Source: Nemertoderma westbladi (Eukaryota; Xenacoelomorpha; Nemertodermatida; Nemertodermatidae). Taken from it: a stretch of 64,000 bases of DNA. This document shows positions 31,684-42,855 of this stretch, piece after piece. The translations under genes and the position numbers were made by a program. The notes under the pieces were generated by a model. The model was not told the origin of the DNA. It searched no databases and saw only the letters and a list, made by a program, of their open reading frames with translations. Every line of letters begins with the position of its first letter. Position 1 is the stretch's first letter. The stretch is from contig JAUCBJ010000385.1 of NCBI GenBank assembly GCA_032718475.1, forward strand, positions 1 to 64,000, written 5' to 3'.

Positions 31684-31970
31684 GTAAAACATTCGTAACG
31701 CATTCGTATAGCGTGGGAAACATTTGTATATAACATGCGGGACGCATTCGTATAGTGTGCGGGAAACATTCGTATAAGATTAGGGGCGCATTCGTAGAAT
31801 GTGCGGGATTCGAATAAGGTTCGTATTACATTCGATATGCGAATAAAGGATGCGTATTTGGTTTGGTTTTCGCATTCGTATCGCATGGTTCATCTATGTA
31901 ACATTTCAGAATGCGTTACGAATGCGTGAAATATGCGCCATCCCATTCGTTACGAATGCGGATTTTTTAC
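31684..31970. mobile_element. Short foldback element with CATTCGTA motifs
   Basis: The left end GTAAAACATTCGTAACGCATTCG is mirrored at the right by CATTCGTTACGAATGCGGATTTTTTAC. The interior is built of CATTCGTAT/ATACGAATG variants on both strands. It abuts the truncation point of element 2. Confidence 0.5.
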
Positions 31971-31971
31971 T

Positions 31972-32420
31972 GGGATGTAACCTGCTCCTTCCCTCAATTG
32001 TTAATGTTATCGTATATTCGTTTACTGTTTTGATTAGAAAAGACCGTCTATGTAACCTGCTCCTTTCCCTCAATTGGTAAAGTTATCTTTTATTGTTTTG
32101 GCTAGAAAAGCCCTTCTCTCTAACCTGCTCCTTTCCCTTATTTGGTAAAGTGAACGTTTATTGTTTTGGTTAGAAAAGCCCGCCTCCTGTAACCTGCTCA
32201 TCTCCCTTAATTTGTAATGTTATTGTTTATTGTTTTGGCTTAGAAATGCCTGTCTCTGTGACATTTAATTTTCCTCATTTAGTGATGTGACCGTTTATTG
32301 CTTTGGTTATAAAAGGCCGCCTCTGTAACCCATTGTAAAAGTGATCATTTATTGTTTTGGTTAGAAAATCCGGCCTCTCTAACCTGCTCCTTTCCATCAA
32401 TTGGTAATTGTTTTTGGCTA
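31972..32420. repeat. 67-bp repeat array, six units
   Basis: Same unit as 22097-22365 (TGTAACCTGCTCCTT...TTGTTTTGGTTAGAAAA), more diverged, with some units lacking the middle part. Confidence 0.8.
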
Positions 32421-32559
32421 TAAAATGATAGTGTTTTGCTACGTCATATGGTAATCGATTATCGACAACAACCATAAACTATTAAATTAGGAGTCTTTTA
32501 CCACAGGCACAGGTGCATATGGAAATCTATCTCAGAGTGAAAAACGGAGAAGAGGAATC

Positions 32560-32745
32560 ATGGAATTTTGAATGTTTTGCCACAAGTATTGTAAATTAAA
32601 CTGACTGACAGTCCAGAAGTCAACAAATGTTGAATGTTTTGGCACAGGCATAGTGAAATCAACTGTCCGACAGTCCAGAAATAAAGCATTGAATGTTTTG
32701 GCACAGGCATGCTGGTTTATGTGACGACAGTCCAGAAATCAGCAG
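32560..32745. repeat. Three imperfect 65-bp tandem units
   Basis: Each unit has GAATGTTTTGxCACAxGxAT and ends in GACAGTCCAGAA. No coding content. The surrounding 32430-33240 shows no gene. Confidence 0.6.
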
Positions 32746-33245
32746 TTTGACAGTTTGAAGAAATGCATACATAAAAAGTATTTCAGAGGACAACAAAAGT
32801 CATTGTGCACAATTCGTAAAAAAAAGGCGGACAAACAAGTCAAAATAACACGGACATAAAAAATCAATGCCTTTTAAATGTCAGACGTTTTACTAAGAAA
32901 TAATAAGTTTTGCATAACCGCTGATAACCATTATTTTATTTTATTATTTTTTTGTGCAAATGTTTCTTTGAAACATAGCCTACAGTATGGGCAGTTGTGT
33001 CTGTCTGACTGCTGGACTGTTTACTTCAATTCACAATTTCTAAATTTCAATGTTTCAAATGTTGGTACCGGTACTGCACTGCATTGCAGCATTATATTAT
33101 TAACGGTACCTATCTCAATATCTCTGTAGGCCTACCGGTAGGCCTATCTGAGTTCAGGAGTAGTTGGTTCTGAAGTTTATAGGTTTAGGCGTTAATACAC
33201 CCCAAATACTGAAATACAGTATAAAACATAAATCCCATAGCCTAA

Positions 33246-33720
33246 GGGGTGCATGTAAAGAGCGGACTGCGGATTGCCAAAATCCGCGCGGTCAATTTCA
33301 ATTATCGACTTCCAAACTAAGAATCCGCTCTTTTGTTGTCTGGACAAATGGCGGACTGAAGCCGGTAAATTGTAACCTGATTGGCTCAATCATTTACATA
33401 GGCTGAAAGGGAACTTAAAGAATGAATCATCCCATTGGCTTTTAAATGTTTACCATTGTGCAATACTATAATACAGGAAATAATTATCCCATACAGTAAG
33501 TATACGTGGACTGTTGATTAAGGGCCTACTATACTGCTATATATAATCAATAATCAATGCGGCCCCCATGTAAATGATTGAGCCAATCAGGTTACAATTT
33601 ACCGGCTTCAGTCCGCCATTTGTCCAGACAACAAAGAGCGGATTGTTAGTTTGGAAGTCGATAATTCAAATTGACCGCGCGGATTTTGGCAATCCGCAGT
33701 CCGCTCTTTACATGCACCCT
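33246..33720. mobile_element. Inverted repeat with 154-bp arms upstream of PRKRIP1
   Basis: The arms 33246-33399 and 33568-33720 are near-perfect reverse complements around a 168-bp centre. The outer ends read GGGTGCATGTAAAGAGCGGA, and the inner ends contain AGCCAATCAGG, a strong CCAAT-box match, on each strand. Flanks AGCCTAAG/AACCTCAG may be a decayed 8-bp duplication, so a hAT-type MITE is possible. The right arm ends 69 bp before the PRKRIP1 ATG. Confidence 0.75.
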
Positions 33721-33789
33721 AACCTCAGGCCTGAAGGCTGTACTGCTGTAAGGGATTGGTGGTTTAAGATTTTAAAAATATATGAAAAA

Positions 33790-34629
33790 ATGGCTTCGGA
33801 AGAAGTAACTTACGAGAACGTGGATGAATTCTGTTTGATTCGACGGAAAAAGTTTGAGAAAAAACAGAAAGAAAAGGAGGAATTCCGTTTGATAAAGACT
33901 GCAACGGACGAGCAGCGGATGAAACTGGAGCGATTAATGAGCGACCCGAGTAAACCCGTACACATCCCGGAGCCGAGGGCCTCGAGGAAACCGCGAGAAC
34001 CCCCGAAGTTTATCCACAACGTGATGGGATCGAGTGCGGGAGCCGGAAGCGCCGAGTTCCATCTGTACCGGGCGATGCGACGCCGTGAGGTGAACCGGCA
34101 GGAGTGGATGGAACGGCAGTCGGAGCGGGATGCGTTGGACGCACAGTGGGAGGAACGGGTGCGGGACAATCGGGAGAGGGAGGAAGAGAGAACAGCGAGG
34201 AGAAGGGAGAAACGGTTAAAGAAGAAAAGGGGAGGAAAGAAGAGGATGTTGGATGGGGGTAAAGGGAAGGGTGGTTGTAAAGTGGAGGGCGGAGAGTCTA
34301 CTGGGCCGGAACCATCTGAGGATGGGGAAAGTGATGCCGCCGATAATATTGACTCAAATAACGGCACCGCCGATAATATTGACTCAAATGTCGCCGCCGA
34401 TAATATTGACTCAAATAACGGCGCCAATAATATCGACTCAAATCGCGGCGCCAATAATATTGACTCAAATAACGCCGCCAAAATTATTGACTCAAGTAAT
34501 GGCACCGCCGATAATATTGACTCAAATGTCGCCGCCGATAATATTGACTCAAATAACGGCGCCAATGTTATTCACTTAAATCACACCGCCAATAATATTG
34601 ATGAGTCAACTTATACTAATACATTATAA
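33790..34629 (+). CDS. PRKRIP1: PRKR-interacting protein 1 homolog with repetitive tail
   Basis: 279 codons, single exon. The start chosen is ATG 33790 (MASEEVTYEN), because the frame further upstream comes from the inverted repeat. Family hallmarks are LERLMSDPSKPVHIPEP, then KFIHNVMGSSAGAGSAEFHL, YRAMRRREVNRQEWM, and a long basic helix ending RRREKRLKKKRGG. In other animals this protein is a spliceosome component (C complex) with a double-stranded-RNA-binding tendency. The C-terminal about 95 residues are not family sequence. They are a DNA minisatellite encoding ADNIDSN-type units (34338-34600). An AATAAA follows at 34737-34742. Intronless structure could reflect lineage intron loss or a retrocopy. 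Confidence 0.9.
   Translation: MASEEVTYENVDEFCLIRRKKFEKKQKEKEEFRLIKTATDEQRMKLERLMSDPSKPVHIPEPRASRKPREPPKFIHNVMGSSAGAGSAEFHLYRAMRRREVNRQEWMERQSERDALDAQWEERVRDNREREEERTARRREKRLKKKRGGKKRMLDGGKGKGGCKVEGGESTGPEPSEDGESDAADNIDSNNGTADNIDSNVAADNIDSNNGANNIDSNRGANNIDSNNAAKIIDSSNGTADNIDSNVAADNIDSNNGANVIHLNHTANNIDESTYTNTL
34338..34600 (+). repeat. In-frame 24/27-bp minisatellite in the PRKRIP1 C-terminus
   Basis: GCCGATAATATTGACTCAAAT-based units, about nine copies, always in multiples of 3 so the frame survives. Encodes xADNIDSNxG units. Confidence 0.85.
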
Positions 34630-34736
34630 ATATAAATAGTTTAGTCGTTTTTTTGTATTGTGAATTAAATTGTTTGCATATGATATTTATTGTATGTCTA
34701 TATAACCTTTTATTTGCTAAGATTTATTGTAAACCT

Positions 34737-34742
34737 AATAAA
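34737..34742 (+). terminator. AATAAA polyadenylation signal of PRKRIP1
   Basis: AATAAA 108 bp after the stop codon. Confidence 0.6.
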
Positions 34743-34966
34743 AATGACATTAATTATAATTATATTTCTGGAAAATCAAATGAACCCAAGCAAAAGTGGT
34801 CAAACACAGTGGCGTTGGACGTTTTTGGCGCGTTTCTACCACAACATTCTACAAAATTATAAATATTTATTGCATGGTAAATAATGTAGAATATTATTTT
34901 CACCTAGTGTCTTTATTCACATGCCCCCGCCCCCCCCCCCCACACCAAATTTTTCTACAAATCTTA

Positions 34967-36760
34967 ATGAGATTGCATGGAATTTGAAACATAGATAGTT
35001 TCACCTCCCTCCTCCTTGCTGGGTGAGCCAGAATTTTTATTTTCGCTTTCATTCTTTAGCAACAAGCGTTTGAAAAAAGTGTCTCAGACGAAATTGCACC
35101 AGTTACACTGTACTTATTCTTCACCCTTAAATACTGATTTGTTGGAAAGCTGGTTGTGCAAGGATTCCAAATATGTAACACAATCTAAATTTCGTCGTAA
35201 AATAGCTGATCTATCGTGACCAGAGAGCCAGAACAACAATGTGGTTACGGGAAAAATGCAAAAAACCTTGTGATTTCCCTCTATATGGATCCCGTCTCCT
35301 AATTTTTTCGACAGAGGTCAGGGAAGATACAATGATACATTTTATAATAGTGGCTAGAATTCAGAATAAATTTTGTTTGAAAAAAACTGTTTCTTTCGTT
35401 ATTTTCCAAAGAGGCAAAACAACACATACTGAAATTTAACATAAACTCTATTCGGTGTGTGTTGTTTTACCTCTAGGAGTTTGTCACAGAAACAGAACAA
35501 CTCACATCATTCCTCGACTATTGAATGGTGTTTATTATGGTAAAGTATGATAGATATTTAAATATCGCAAACGAACTTTCGCACATTACATTTCCATGCT
35601 GCTCTATTGAATATTTTTCGCCCTTTGCCAGGCTTCCTCATATGTTTCCCTATGACGTCATTGATATACCTAGACAAATTTGGACTAGGATCATCCTCAT
35701 CGTCACTATAACTAGATGTGGAATATAATTTAACTCTGTAAACTCCAAGTCATCAACATACTCCATTTGTACATCGGCATCACCTGCTGGTGAATTCTCA
35801 ATTGAGCACATGTGATTTAAATGGTAATTTATATAAATAGCTCTACTCCGTTGTTATAACTAATTTTAAAATAAGTAATTATATTAATTTAGATTTGATT
35901 CAATATCAATACTAACATTATTTAAAAATAAAATAGATTATGATTAAAAGTTATTTTTCGATGAGTTGTTATTTGCTGTGTTTTTGTCCACGCGGCAAAA
36001 GCGCGACAAAATCGCGGCAGTGAAAGAAATATGGTTCCAAAAAACGAGGCCATAATGCATGAGTAGCTACGTAATAGTATGATTAATGAGGTATTGAGTT
36101 GTTGCCAAGCTACGTATGGAATAAAGGAAATATTCCAGAATATGTTGTATTTATTTAATAGAATAAAATAGCCTCGCTCATATGCAAAACCACGCACTTT
36201 TAAAAGCTCATATTTCGAAATTTAGATTGTGATACATAATTGGAATCCTTGCACGCCCAGCTTTCCAACAAATCACTATAAGGGTGAAGAATAAATACGG
36301 TATAACTGGTGGACTTTCGTCGGAGACACTTTTAAAATTACAAAACAAATAAGAATATTAATTTAATAAAACACAACGCGTTTCGAATATTTAATTTGTC
36401 ATCAGGTGTAAATTAATCTAAATATAAATGACTACTGTAACACAGTTTATGCGATAAGCCTTTAAAACAGTATTTAATCAAAAACAGTATTTAAAGAATT
36501 TAAAACATTATTGAAGCATTATTTAAAGTATTTAACCCGTGTACAGTATTCATTTAGATTAATTTATCACCTGATGACGAATTAAATATTCGAAACGCGT
36601 TGTGTTTTATTAAATTAATATGCTTAATTAATTTCGAAATGTTAACTCTTACTTTTTTAAAAGCTTATAGCTAAAGAATGAGGCAAAAATATAAATTCTA
36701 TCTCACCCAGGAAGGAGGAGGGAGGTGAAACTATCTGTTTCAAATTTCATGCAATCTCAT
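34967..36760. mobile_element. 1.8-kb foldback element (family member A)
   Basis: The left arm begins TGAGATTGCATGGAATTTGAAAC. The right arm is its inverse, and homology runs about 240 bp through CACCTCCCTCCTCCTT, GTGTCTCxGACGAAA and TTTGTTGGAAAGCTGG. The centre has no recognised gene. The right arm is interrupted by a nested MITE at 36355-36621. Partial members lie at 46711-46903 and 62490-62870. No target duplication recognised. Confidence 0.7.
36355..36621. mobile_element. 267-bp MITE nested in the foldback arm
   Basis: About 69-bp inverted ends containing AATAAAACACAACGCGTTTCG and TTTAATTxGTCATCAGGTG, near-identical. Nested in an arm of the larger element, so it is younger than it. Confidence 0.75.
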
Positions 36761-37062
36761 CCCTGCTACATCATCATACAGTAGAATAGGATGGAATGTG
36801 CGGCATTTACCTCTCTTATGTGCTGCTGGTCACATTTAGAATAAATTGAATAGTAAAGGTATAAACCAAATTTAATTTACATATTTACAAAGATCAATCT
36901 CAAGGTATGATCAAAGTTTATTTTACTAACATTGTAATTATTTATGTTATATCAACATATAGTTATATTGATATAAGATAAAGATAAATCGACTTCCTAT
37001 ACAAATAATTACATCGATTTAGTTAGTGATTTATATTAATCTTCCCCTTTGTTGTTACCCTT

Positions 37063-37068
37063 TATAAA
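37063..37068 (+). promoter_or_regulatory. TATA box of fibrinogen-domain gene copy 1
   Basis: TATAAA 125 bp before the ATG, conserved in copy 2 (47097-47102). Confidence 0.5.
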
Positions 37069-37192
37069 GAGATTACTCAATAACCGCGTAACGACAGTTT
37101 TTTTAATGTCATTAATTATTTTATTAATGGTGTATATTCAAGAAGTTTAGGAAAATATATTATTATAAGTTCAGTAAGAATTCAATTAGATA

Positions 37193-38554
37193 ATGTCTGG
37201 TACTGAAAATGCATCTTTTGACATGGAGAAAATTATAGCATCTAAAAACCGCCAACATGATAGTTCAGATAAAGCTGACGAAAACGACGAAATCACCGAC
37301 TACGAGGAACTTCAAGCTAATTGCTACATGTCTATTGCAAATCCAGCAGTCGATGATTCAATCACGAACGTGTCAATCAAGAATGGGGTAGCAGTGAGTG
37401 GAGCTAAACATTCCACAGGGTCAGTAAATATGATATACGACTGGCACAGTGAGAAAGAAAAAGCAGATCAACCAGTTCTCAATGATCGAGATAAAATGAA
37501 GATCCAATCAAAATGTTGGAAGATTGGGTTAAGTCTTGGAATAATTGCTGTAATTATCGGATTGGGTATAAATATTGCTATATTTATTATTGGTTTAGAA
37601 GAAATAGGAAAGAAGTTTACAGCACAAGAAAACATATTAACTGAAAATATGAGTGAACAGTACAGGAATATAAAAGAGGAATTGATTGAACAAGGTGAGG
37701 TCTTACAACAACAGCTGAAAGCCCAAAGTATCGCACTGGAAAACCAGCTGAATGATCAAGGAAATATGCTAGGAAACAGTCTCATCGAACAAACAGATAT
37801 TGTTAATAATACGTTAAACGAAATGGAAGATTCTATCGTTATTACATTATCGCAACTGAAAGTTGATATATTAGAGAGTCTGGGAAAGTTACGTCCGAAT
37901 CAATTCTGTTCTGTTTTACAATATAATAACACAGCGAGAGTCTACGAGCTTTATGACGCGAATAAAGGCCTAAATGGTTACATCCGATGCGACACCACGG
38001 TGCCTAATGGACCCTGGATCGTTATTCAGAGACGTGTTGATGGAAAGCAGGACTTCTATTTGGATTGGAGACATTACGTGTTCGGGTTTGGAGATTTGAA
38101 TCATGAATTCTGGTTTGGGTTACAAAACATTCACGAGTTAAGCGTCAAGGGAGTGAAGTTAAGAATTGATATTTGGTGGAATGGAATTTACCGATATGCT
38201 CAATACCAGCACTTCCAAATCGGTTCAGCTGCGGGTAACTTCACTCTGGGTATATCAGGTTATGATGGGACCGCCGGTGACTCCATACTTTACGGTAGTC
38301 CTGGAGACAACGCCTACCTTTACGGTCAGCCTTTCAGCACCCCCGACAGAGACAATGACGAATGTGTGTGTAACTGCGCGGAGTTTAGGAATGGTTCGTG
38401 GTGGTATAATCAATGTTCCGCCTGTGGTCTAAATGGTGTCTACGGTGCCGGGAACGCAAAGGGACCGCGTTGGACGACTTTCACCGGGACAGAATCAGCA
38501 GACCGAGTGGAGATGAAGATTACACCCCCCAGTACACAATATAGTTACTGGTAG
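37193..38554 (+). CDS. Type II membrane fibrinogen-related protein, FIBCD1-like (copy 1)
   Basis: 453 residues, single exon. The cytosolic N-terminus (1-110) holds two tyrosine motifs, YEEL (37-40) and YMSI (45-48). They are too close together for a standard ITAM but usable as sorting or docking motifs. A membrane helix spans about 112-134. A Gln/Glu-rich coiled-coil stalk (about 137-230) is likely to trimerise it. The fibrinogen domain covers about 237-445: GPWIVIQRRVDG, HEFWFGLQNIHEL, the calcium site STPDRDNDE (382-390), and NCAEFRNGSWWYNQCSACGLNG. No signal peptide, so orientation is type II. The layout matches FIBCD1/ficolin-like pattern-recognition lectins; ligand unknown. It differs from copy 2 at five residues (H73L, L124M, Q173K, I217V, K423M). 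Confidence 0.88.
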   Translation: MSGTENASFDMEKIIASKNRQHDSSDKADENDEITDYEELQANCYMSIANPAVDDSITNVSIKNGVAVSGAKHSTGSVNMIYDWHSEKEKADQPVLNDRDKMKIQSKCWKIGLSLGIIAVIIGLGINIAIFIIGLEEIGKKFTAQENILTENMSEQYRNIKEELIEQGEVLQQQLKAQSIALENQLNDQGNMLGNSLIEQTDIVNNTLNEMEDSIVITLSQLKVDILESLGKLRPNQFCSVLQYNNTARVYELYDANKGLNGYIRCDTTVPNGPWIVIQRRVDGKQDFYLDWRHYVFGFGDLNHEFWFGLQNIHELSVKGVKLRIDIWWNGIYRYAQYQHFQIGSAAGNFTLGISGYDGTAGDSILYGSPGDNAYLYGQPFSTPDRDNDECVCNCAEFRNGSWWYNQCSACGLNGVYGAGNAKGPRWTTFTGTESADRVEMKITPPSTQYSYW

Positions 38555-38781
38555 GGCCCGCAGTTTCATAAATTAATCTATCAGTAAAATAGATTAAGAT
38601 GGTAATTTTATATTAATTCGTGCAAAATATTTATTTAAACTGAATTTACTTTTACATGATACACCAGCAGTAAACATGAATGAATATACTATTTTAGCTC
38701 GAGACAGAGGTGAGACTAAATGACTACACATTACAATCTCGGCGAATTTTTATCTCGCCTCGATGTGAAATGATCAATTAA

Positions 38782-39498
38782 GGGGGGGGTACACCATTTT
38801 CGGACAACTCTTCGATTTATCACTCTCAGCGTTTCAAAATTGTTTGGTTTTGGCTATAATTTGGAATATAGGTGCCTAAGATGCTATTCTACATGACAGG
38901 TTAGAAAATTTTTATTTTTCGCTATTTAATATTAGTTAATACTAGTTAACAGCAAAAAAAACTTGGTTGCGCTTAAAACCCTAAGGCTTTTACAGTTTTG
39001 AATCTAATCACATGAAAGTTTTTTTATATGATAGACCAAAGATGGGGCAACATAACTATCAGGTGAAATTTTGTAAAAATAATTCTGCACCGCTAGGTGG
39101 CGCTGCAAATTTATGCCAAATTTTTAGGTTTGTTATAAATAGTATTAAATTTTATTAACAAATAATTTCGAAAAGTTGTCTGATACTTTTATGCAGGGTG
39201 GCTATGTAGACAGCCACAGAAAGTTTCAGACTAATTACACAAAAATTGTAGAAGTAGTAGGGTTTCGAAGTTGACAATTTCATAAAAAAAATATTTTGAG
39301 ATAATCGACCTTTCATTATACATAGTAATAGTAATTTCAATAGGAATCCCTAAATGGAAATTGTTATAACTTAAAAACTAAAAGAGCTATTAAATAGCGG
39401 TTTTCAGCTTTAGAAACACCATTCAATGGTGCATTATAATAGATAATAAAAAAAAATTCGACATATTTTTGACCAAAATGGTGTACCCCCCCCCCCCC
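38782..39498. mobile_element. TTAA-flanked MITE, copy 1
   Basis: 717 bp between TTAA at 38778-38781 and 39499-39502. The ends are G8TACACCATTTTcGG and, inverted, a long C run with AAAATGGTGTAC. TTAA duplication suggests a piggyBac- or Kolobok-type source. The interior contains CCGCTAGGTGGCGC at 39090-39103. Confidence 0.8.
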
Positions 39499-39857
39499 TT
39501 AAGGGAAGGGAGCGGCACGTTATTCTAACCAAAACATTAAACTAATAGTCAATAGAAAGTCTAATATATCTAGGTTGTAACAAGACCGTCAAGTAAAAGT
39601 CAGCAATTGCGAACAAAACAACAATAAAAAACACTGTGTCCCTATTGTACAAGGTTTTATTTTATTTTATCTTTCCGATAGGCTTTGCCTGTTAACATTT
39701 TAATTTAATCTACCGTTCTTGTAATTTCGTGGAATTTCGGACACTATTAATATTGGCCTAATCTAATTAGATAATATTCTTGGAATAGCAAACCAATACA
39801 AGTAGCACATGAATGAAACGAAATGAAACAAAAAACAGTTTTAATTTTGCCAGAACA

Positions 39858-42855
39858 ATGCTGGCATGGATGTGGAGTGGATGCTGGCATGGATGTGGAG
39901 TGGATGCTGGCATGGATGTGGAGTGGATGCTGGCATGGATGTGGGGTGGATGCTGGCATGGATGTGGGGTGGATGCTGGCATGGATGTGGAGTGGATGCT
40001 GGCATGGATGTGGAGTGGATGCTGGCATGGATGTGGAGTGGATGCTGGCATGGATGTGGAGTGGATGCTTGCATGGATGTGGAGTGGATGCTGGCATGGA
40101 TGTGGAGTGGATGCTGGCATGGATGTGGAGTGGATGCTGGCATGGATGTGGAGTGGATGCTGGCATGGATGTGGAGTGGATGTGGAGTGGATGCTGGCAT
40201 GGATGTGGAGTGGATGCTGGCATGGATGTGGAGTGGATGCTGGCATGGATGTGGAGTGGATGCTGGCATGGATGTGGAGTGGATGCTGGCATGGATGTGG
40301 AGTGGATGTGGAGTGGATGCTGGCATGGATGTGGAGTGGATGCTGGCATGGATGTGGAGTGGATGCTGGCATGGATGTGGAGTGGATGCTGGCATGGATG
40401 TGGAGTGGATGCTGGCATGGATGTGGGGTGGATGCTGGCATGGATGTGGAGTGGATGTGGAGTGGATGCTGGCATGGATGTGGAGTGGATGTGGAGTGGA
40501 TGCTGGCATGGATGTGGAGTGGATGTGGAGTGGATGTGGAGTGGATGTGGATGTGGAGTGGATGCTGGCATGGATGTGGAGTGGATGCTGGCATGGATGT
40601 GGAGTGGATGCTGGCATGGATGTGGAGTGGATGCTGGCATGGATGTGGGGTGGATGCTGGCATGGATGTGGAGTGGATGCTGGCATGGATGTGGAGTGGA
40701 TGTGGAGTGGATGCTGGCATGGATGTGGAGTGGATGTGGAGTGGATGCTGGCATGGATGTGGAGTGGATGTGGAGTGGATGCTGGCATGGATGTGGAGTG
40801 GATGCTGGCATGGATGTGGAGTGGATGCTGGCATGGATGTGGAGTGGATGTGGAGTGGATGCTGGCATGGATGTGGAGTGGATGTGGAGTGGATGCTGGC
40901 ATGGATGTGGAGTGGATGCTGGCATGGATGTGGAGTGGATGCTGGCATGGATGTGGAGTGGATGTGGAGTGGATGCTGGCATGGATGTGGAGTGGATGCT
41001 GGCATGGATGTGGAGTGGATGCTGGCATGGGTGTGGAGTGGATGCTGGCATGGATGTGGAGTGGATGTGGAGTGGATGCTGGCATGGATGTGGAGTGGAT
41101 GTGGAGTGGATGTGGAGTGGATGCTGGCATGGATGTGGAGTGGATGCTGGCATGGATGTGGAGTGGATGCTGGCATGGATGTGGAGTGGATTCTGGCATG
41201 GATGTGGGGTGGATGGTGGCATGGATGTGGAGTGGATGCTGGCATGGATGTGGAGTGGATGTGGAGTGGATGCTGGCATGGATGTGGAGTGGATGTGGAG
41301 TGGATGCTGGCATGGATGTGGAGTGGATGCTGGCATGGATGTGGAGTGGATGCTGGCATGGATGTGGAGTGGATGTGGAGTGGATGCTGGCATGGATGTG
41401 GAGTGGATGCTGGCATGGATGTGGAGTGGATGCTGGCATGGATGTGGAGTGGATGCTGGCATGGATGTGGAGTGGATGCTGGCATGGATGTGGAGTGGAT
41501 GTGGAGTGGATGCTGGCATGGATGTGGAGTGGATGCTGGCATGGATGTGGAGTGGATGCTGGCATGGATGTGGAGTGGATGCTGGCATGGATGTGGAGTG
41601 GATGCTGGCATGGATGTGGAGTGGATGTGGAGTGGATGCTGGCATGGATGTGGAGTGGATGCTGGCATGGATGTGGAGTGGATGCTGGCATGGATGTGGA
41701 GTGGATGCTGGCATGGATGTGGAGTGGATGCTGGCATGGATGTGGGGTGGATGCTGGCATGGATGTGGAGTGGATGTGGAGTGGATGCTGGCATGGATGT
41801 GGAGTGGATGTGGAGTGGATGCTGGCATGGATGTGGAGTGGATGTGGAGTGGATGTGGATGTGGAGTGGATGCTGGCATGGATGTGGAGTGGATGCTGGC
41901 ATGGATGTGGAGTGGATGCTGGCATGGATGTGGAGTGGATGCTGGCATGGATGTGGGGTGGATGCTGGCATGGATGTGGAGTGGATGCTGGCATGGATGT
42001 GGAGTGGATGTGGAGTGGATGCTGGCATGGATGTGGAGTGGATGTGGAGTGGATGCTGGCATGGATGTGGAGTGGATGTGGAGTGGATGTGGAGTGGATG
42101 CTGGCATGGATGTGGAGTGGATGCTGGCATGGATGTGGAGTGGATGCTGGCATGGATGTGGAGTGGATTCTGGCATGGATGTGGGGTGGATGCTGGCATG
42201 GATGTGGAGTGGATGCTGGCATGGATGTGGAGTGGATGTGGAGTGGATGCTGGCATGGATGTGGAGTGGATGTGGAGTGGATGCTGGCATGGATGTGGAG
42301 TGGATGCTGGCATGGATGTGGAGTGGATGCTGGCATGGATGTGGAGTGGATGTGGAGTGGATGCTGGCATGGATGTGGAGTGGATGCTGGCATGGATGTG
42401 GAGTGGATGCTGGCATGGATGTGGAGTGGATGCTGGCATGGATGCTGGCATGGATGTGGAGTGGATGCTGGCATGGATGTGGAGTGGATGCTGGCATGGC
42501 TGTGGAGTGGATGCTGGCATGGATGTGGAGTGGATGCTGGCATGGATGTGGAGTGGATGCTGGCATGGATGTGGAGTGGATGCTGGCATGGATGTGGAGT
42601 GGATGCTGGCATGGATGTGGAGTGGATGCTGGCATGGATGTGGAGTGGATGCTGGCATGGATGTGGAGTGGATGCTGGCATGGATGTGGAGTGGATGCTG
42701 GCATGGATGTGGAGTGGATGCTGGCATGGATGTGGAGTGGATGCTGGCATGGATGTGGAGTGGATGCTGGCATGGATGTGGAGTGGATGCTGGCATGGAT
42801 GTGGAGTGGATGCTGGCATGGATGTGGAGTGGATGCTGGCATGGATGTGGAGTGA
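39858..42855. repeat. 23/11-bp minisatellite, copy 1 (3.0 kb), open in all six frames
   Basis: Two modules alternate: A = GCTGGCATGGAT (12 bp) and B = GTGGAGTGGAT (11 bp). AB (23 bp) is the main unit, with extra B modules at intervals. Neither module contains a stop on either strand, so about 1000-codon frames appear in all six readings; I treat these as artefacts. Marker variants (GCTTGCATGG, GGATTCTGG) recur. Confidence 0.95.

Noticed and set aside
33574-33789. Upstream in-frame extension of PRKRIP1 (would start in the inverted repeat)
   Set aside because: The extension is encoded by the MITE arm, has no family homology, and a good ATG at 33790 opens the conserved-style N-terminus.
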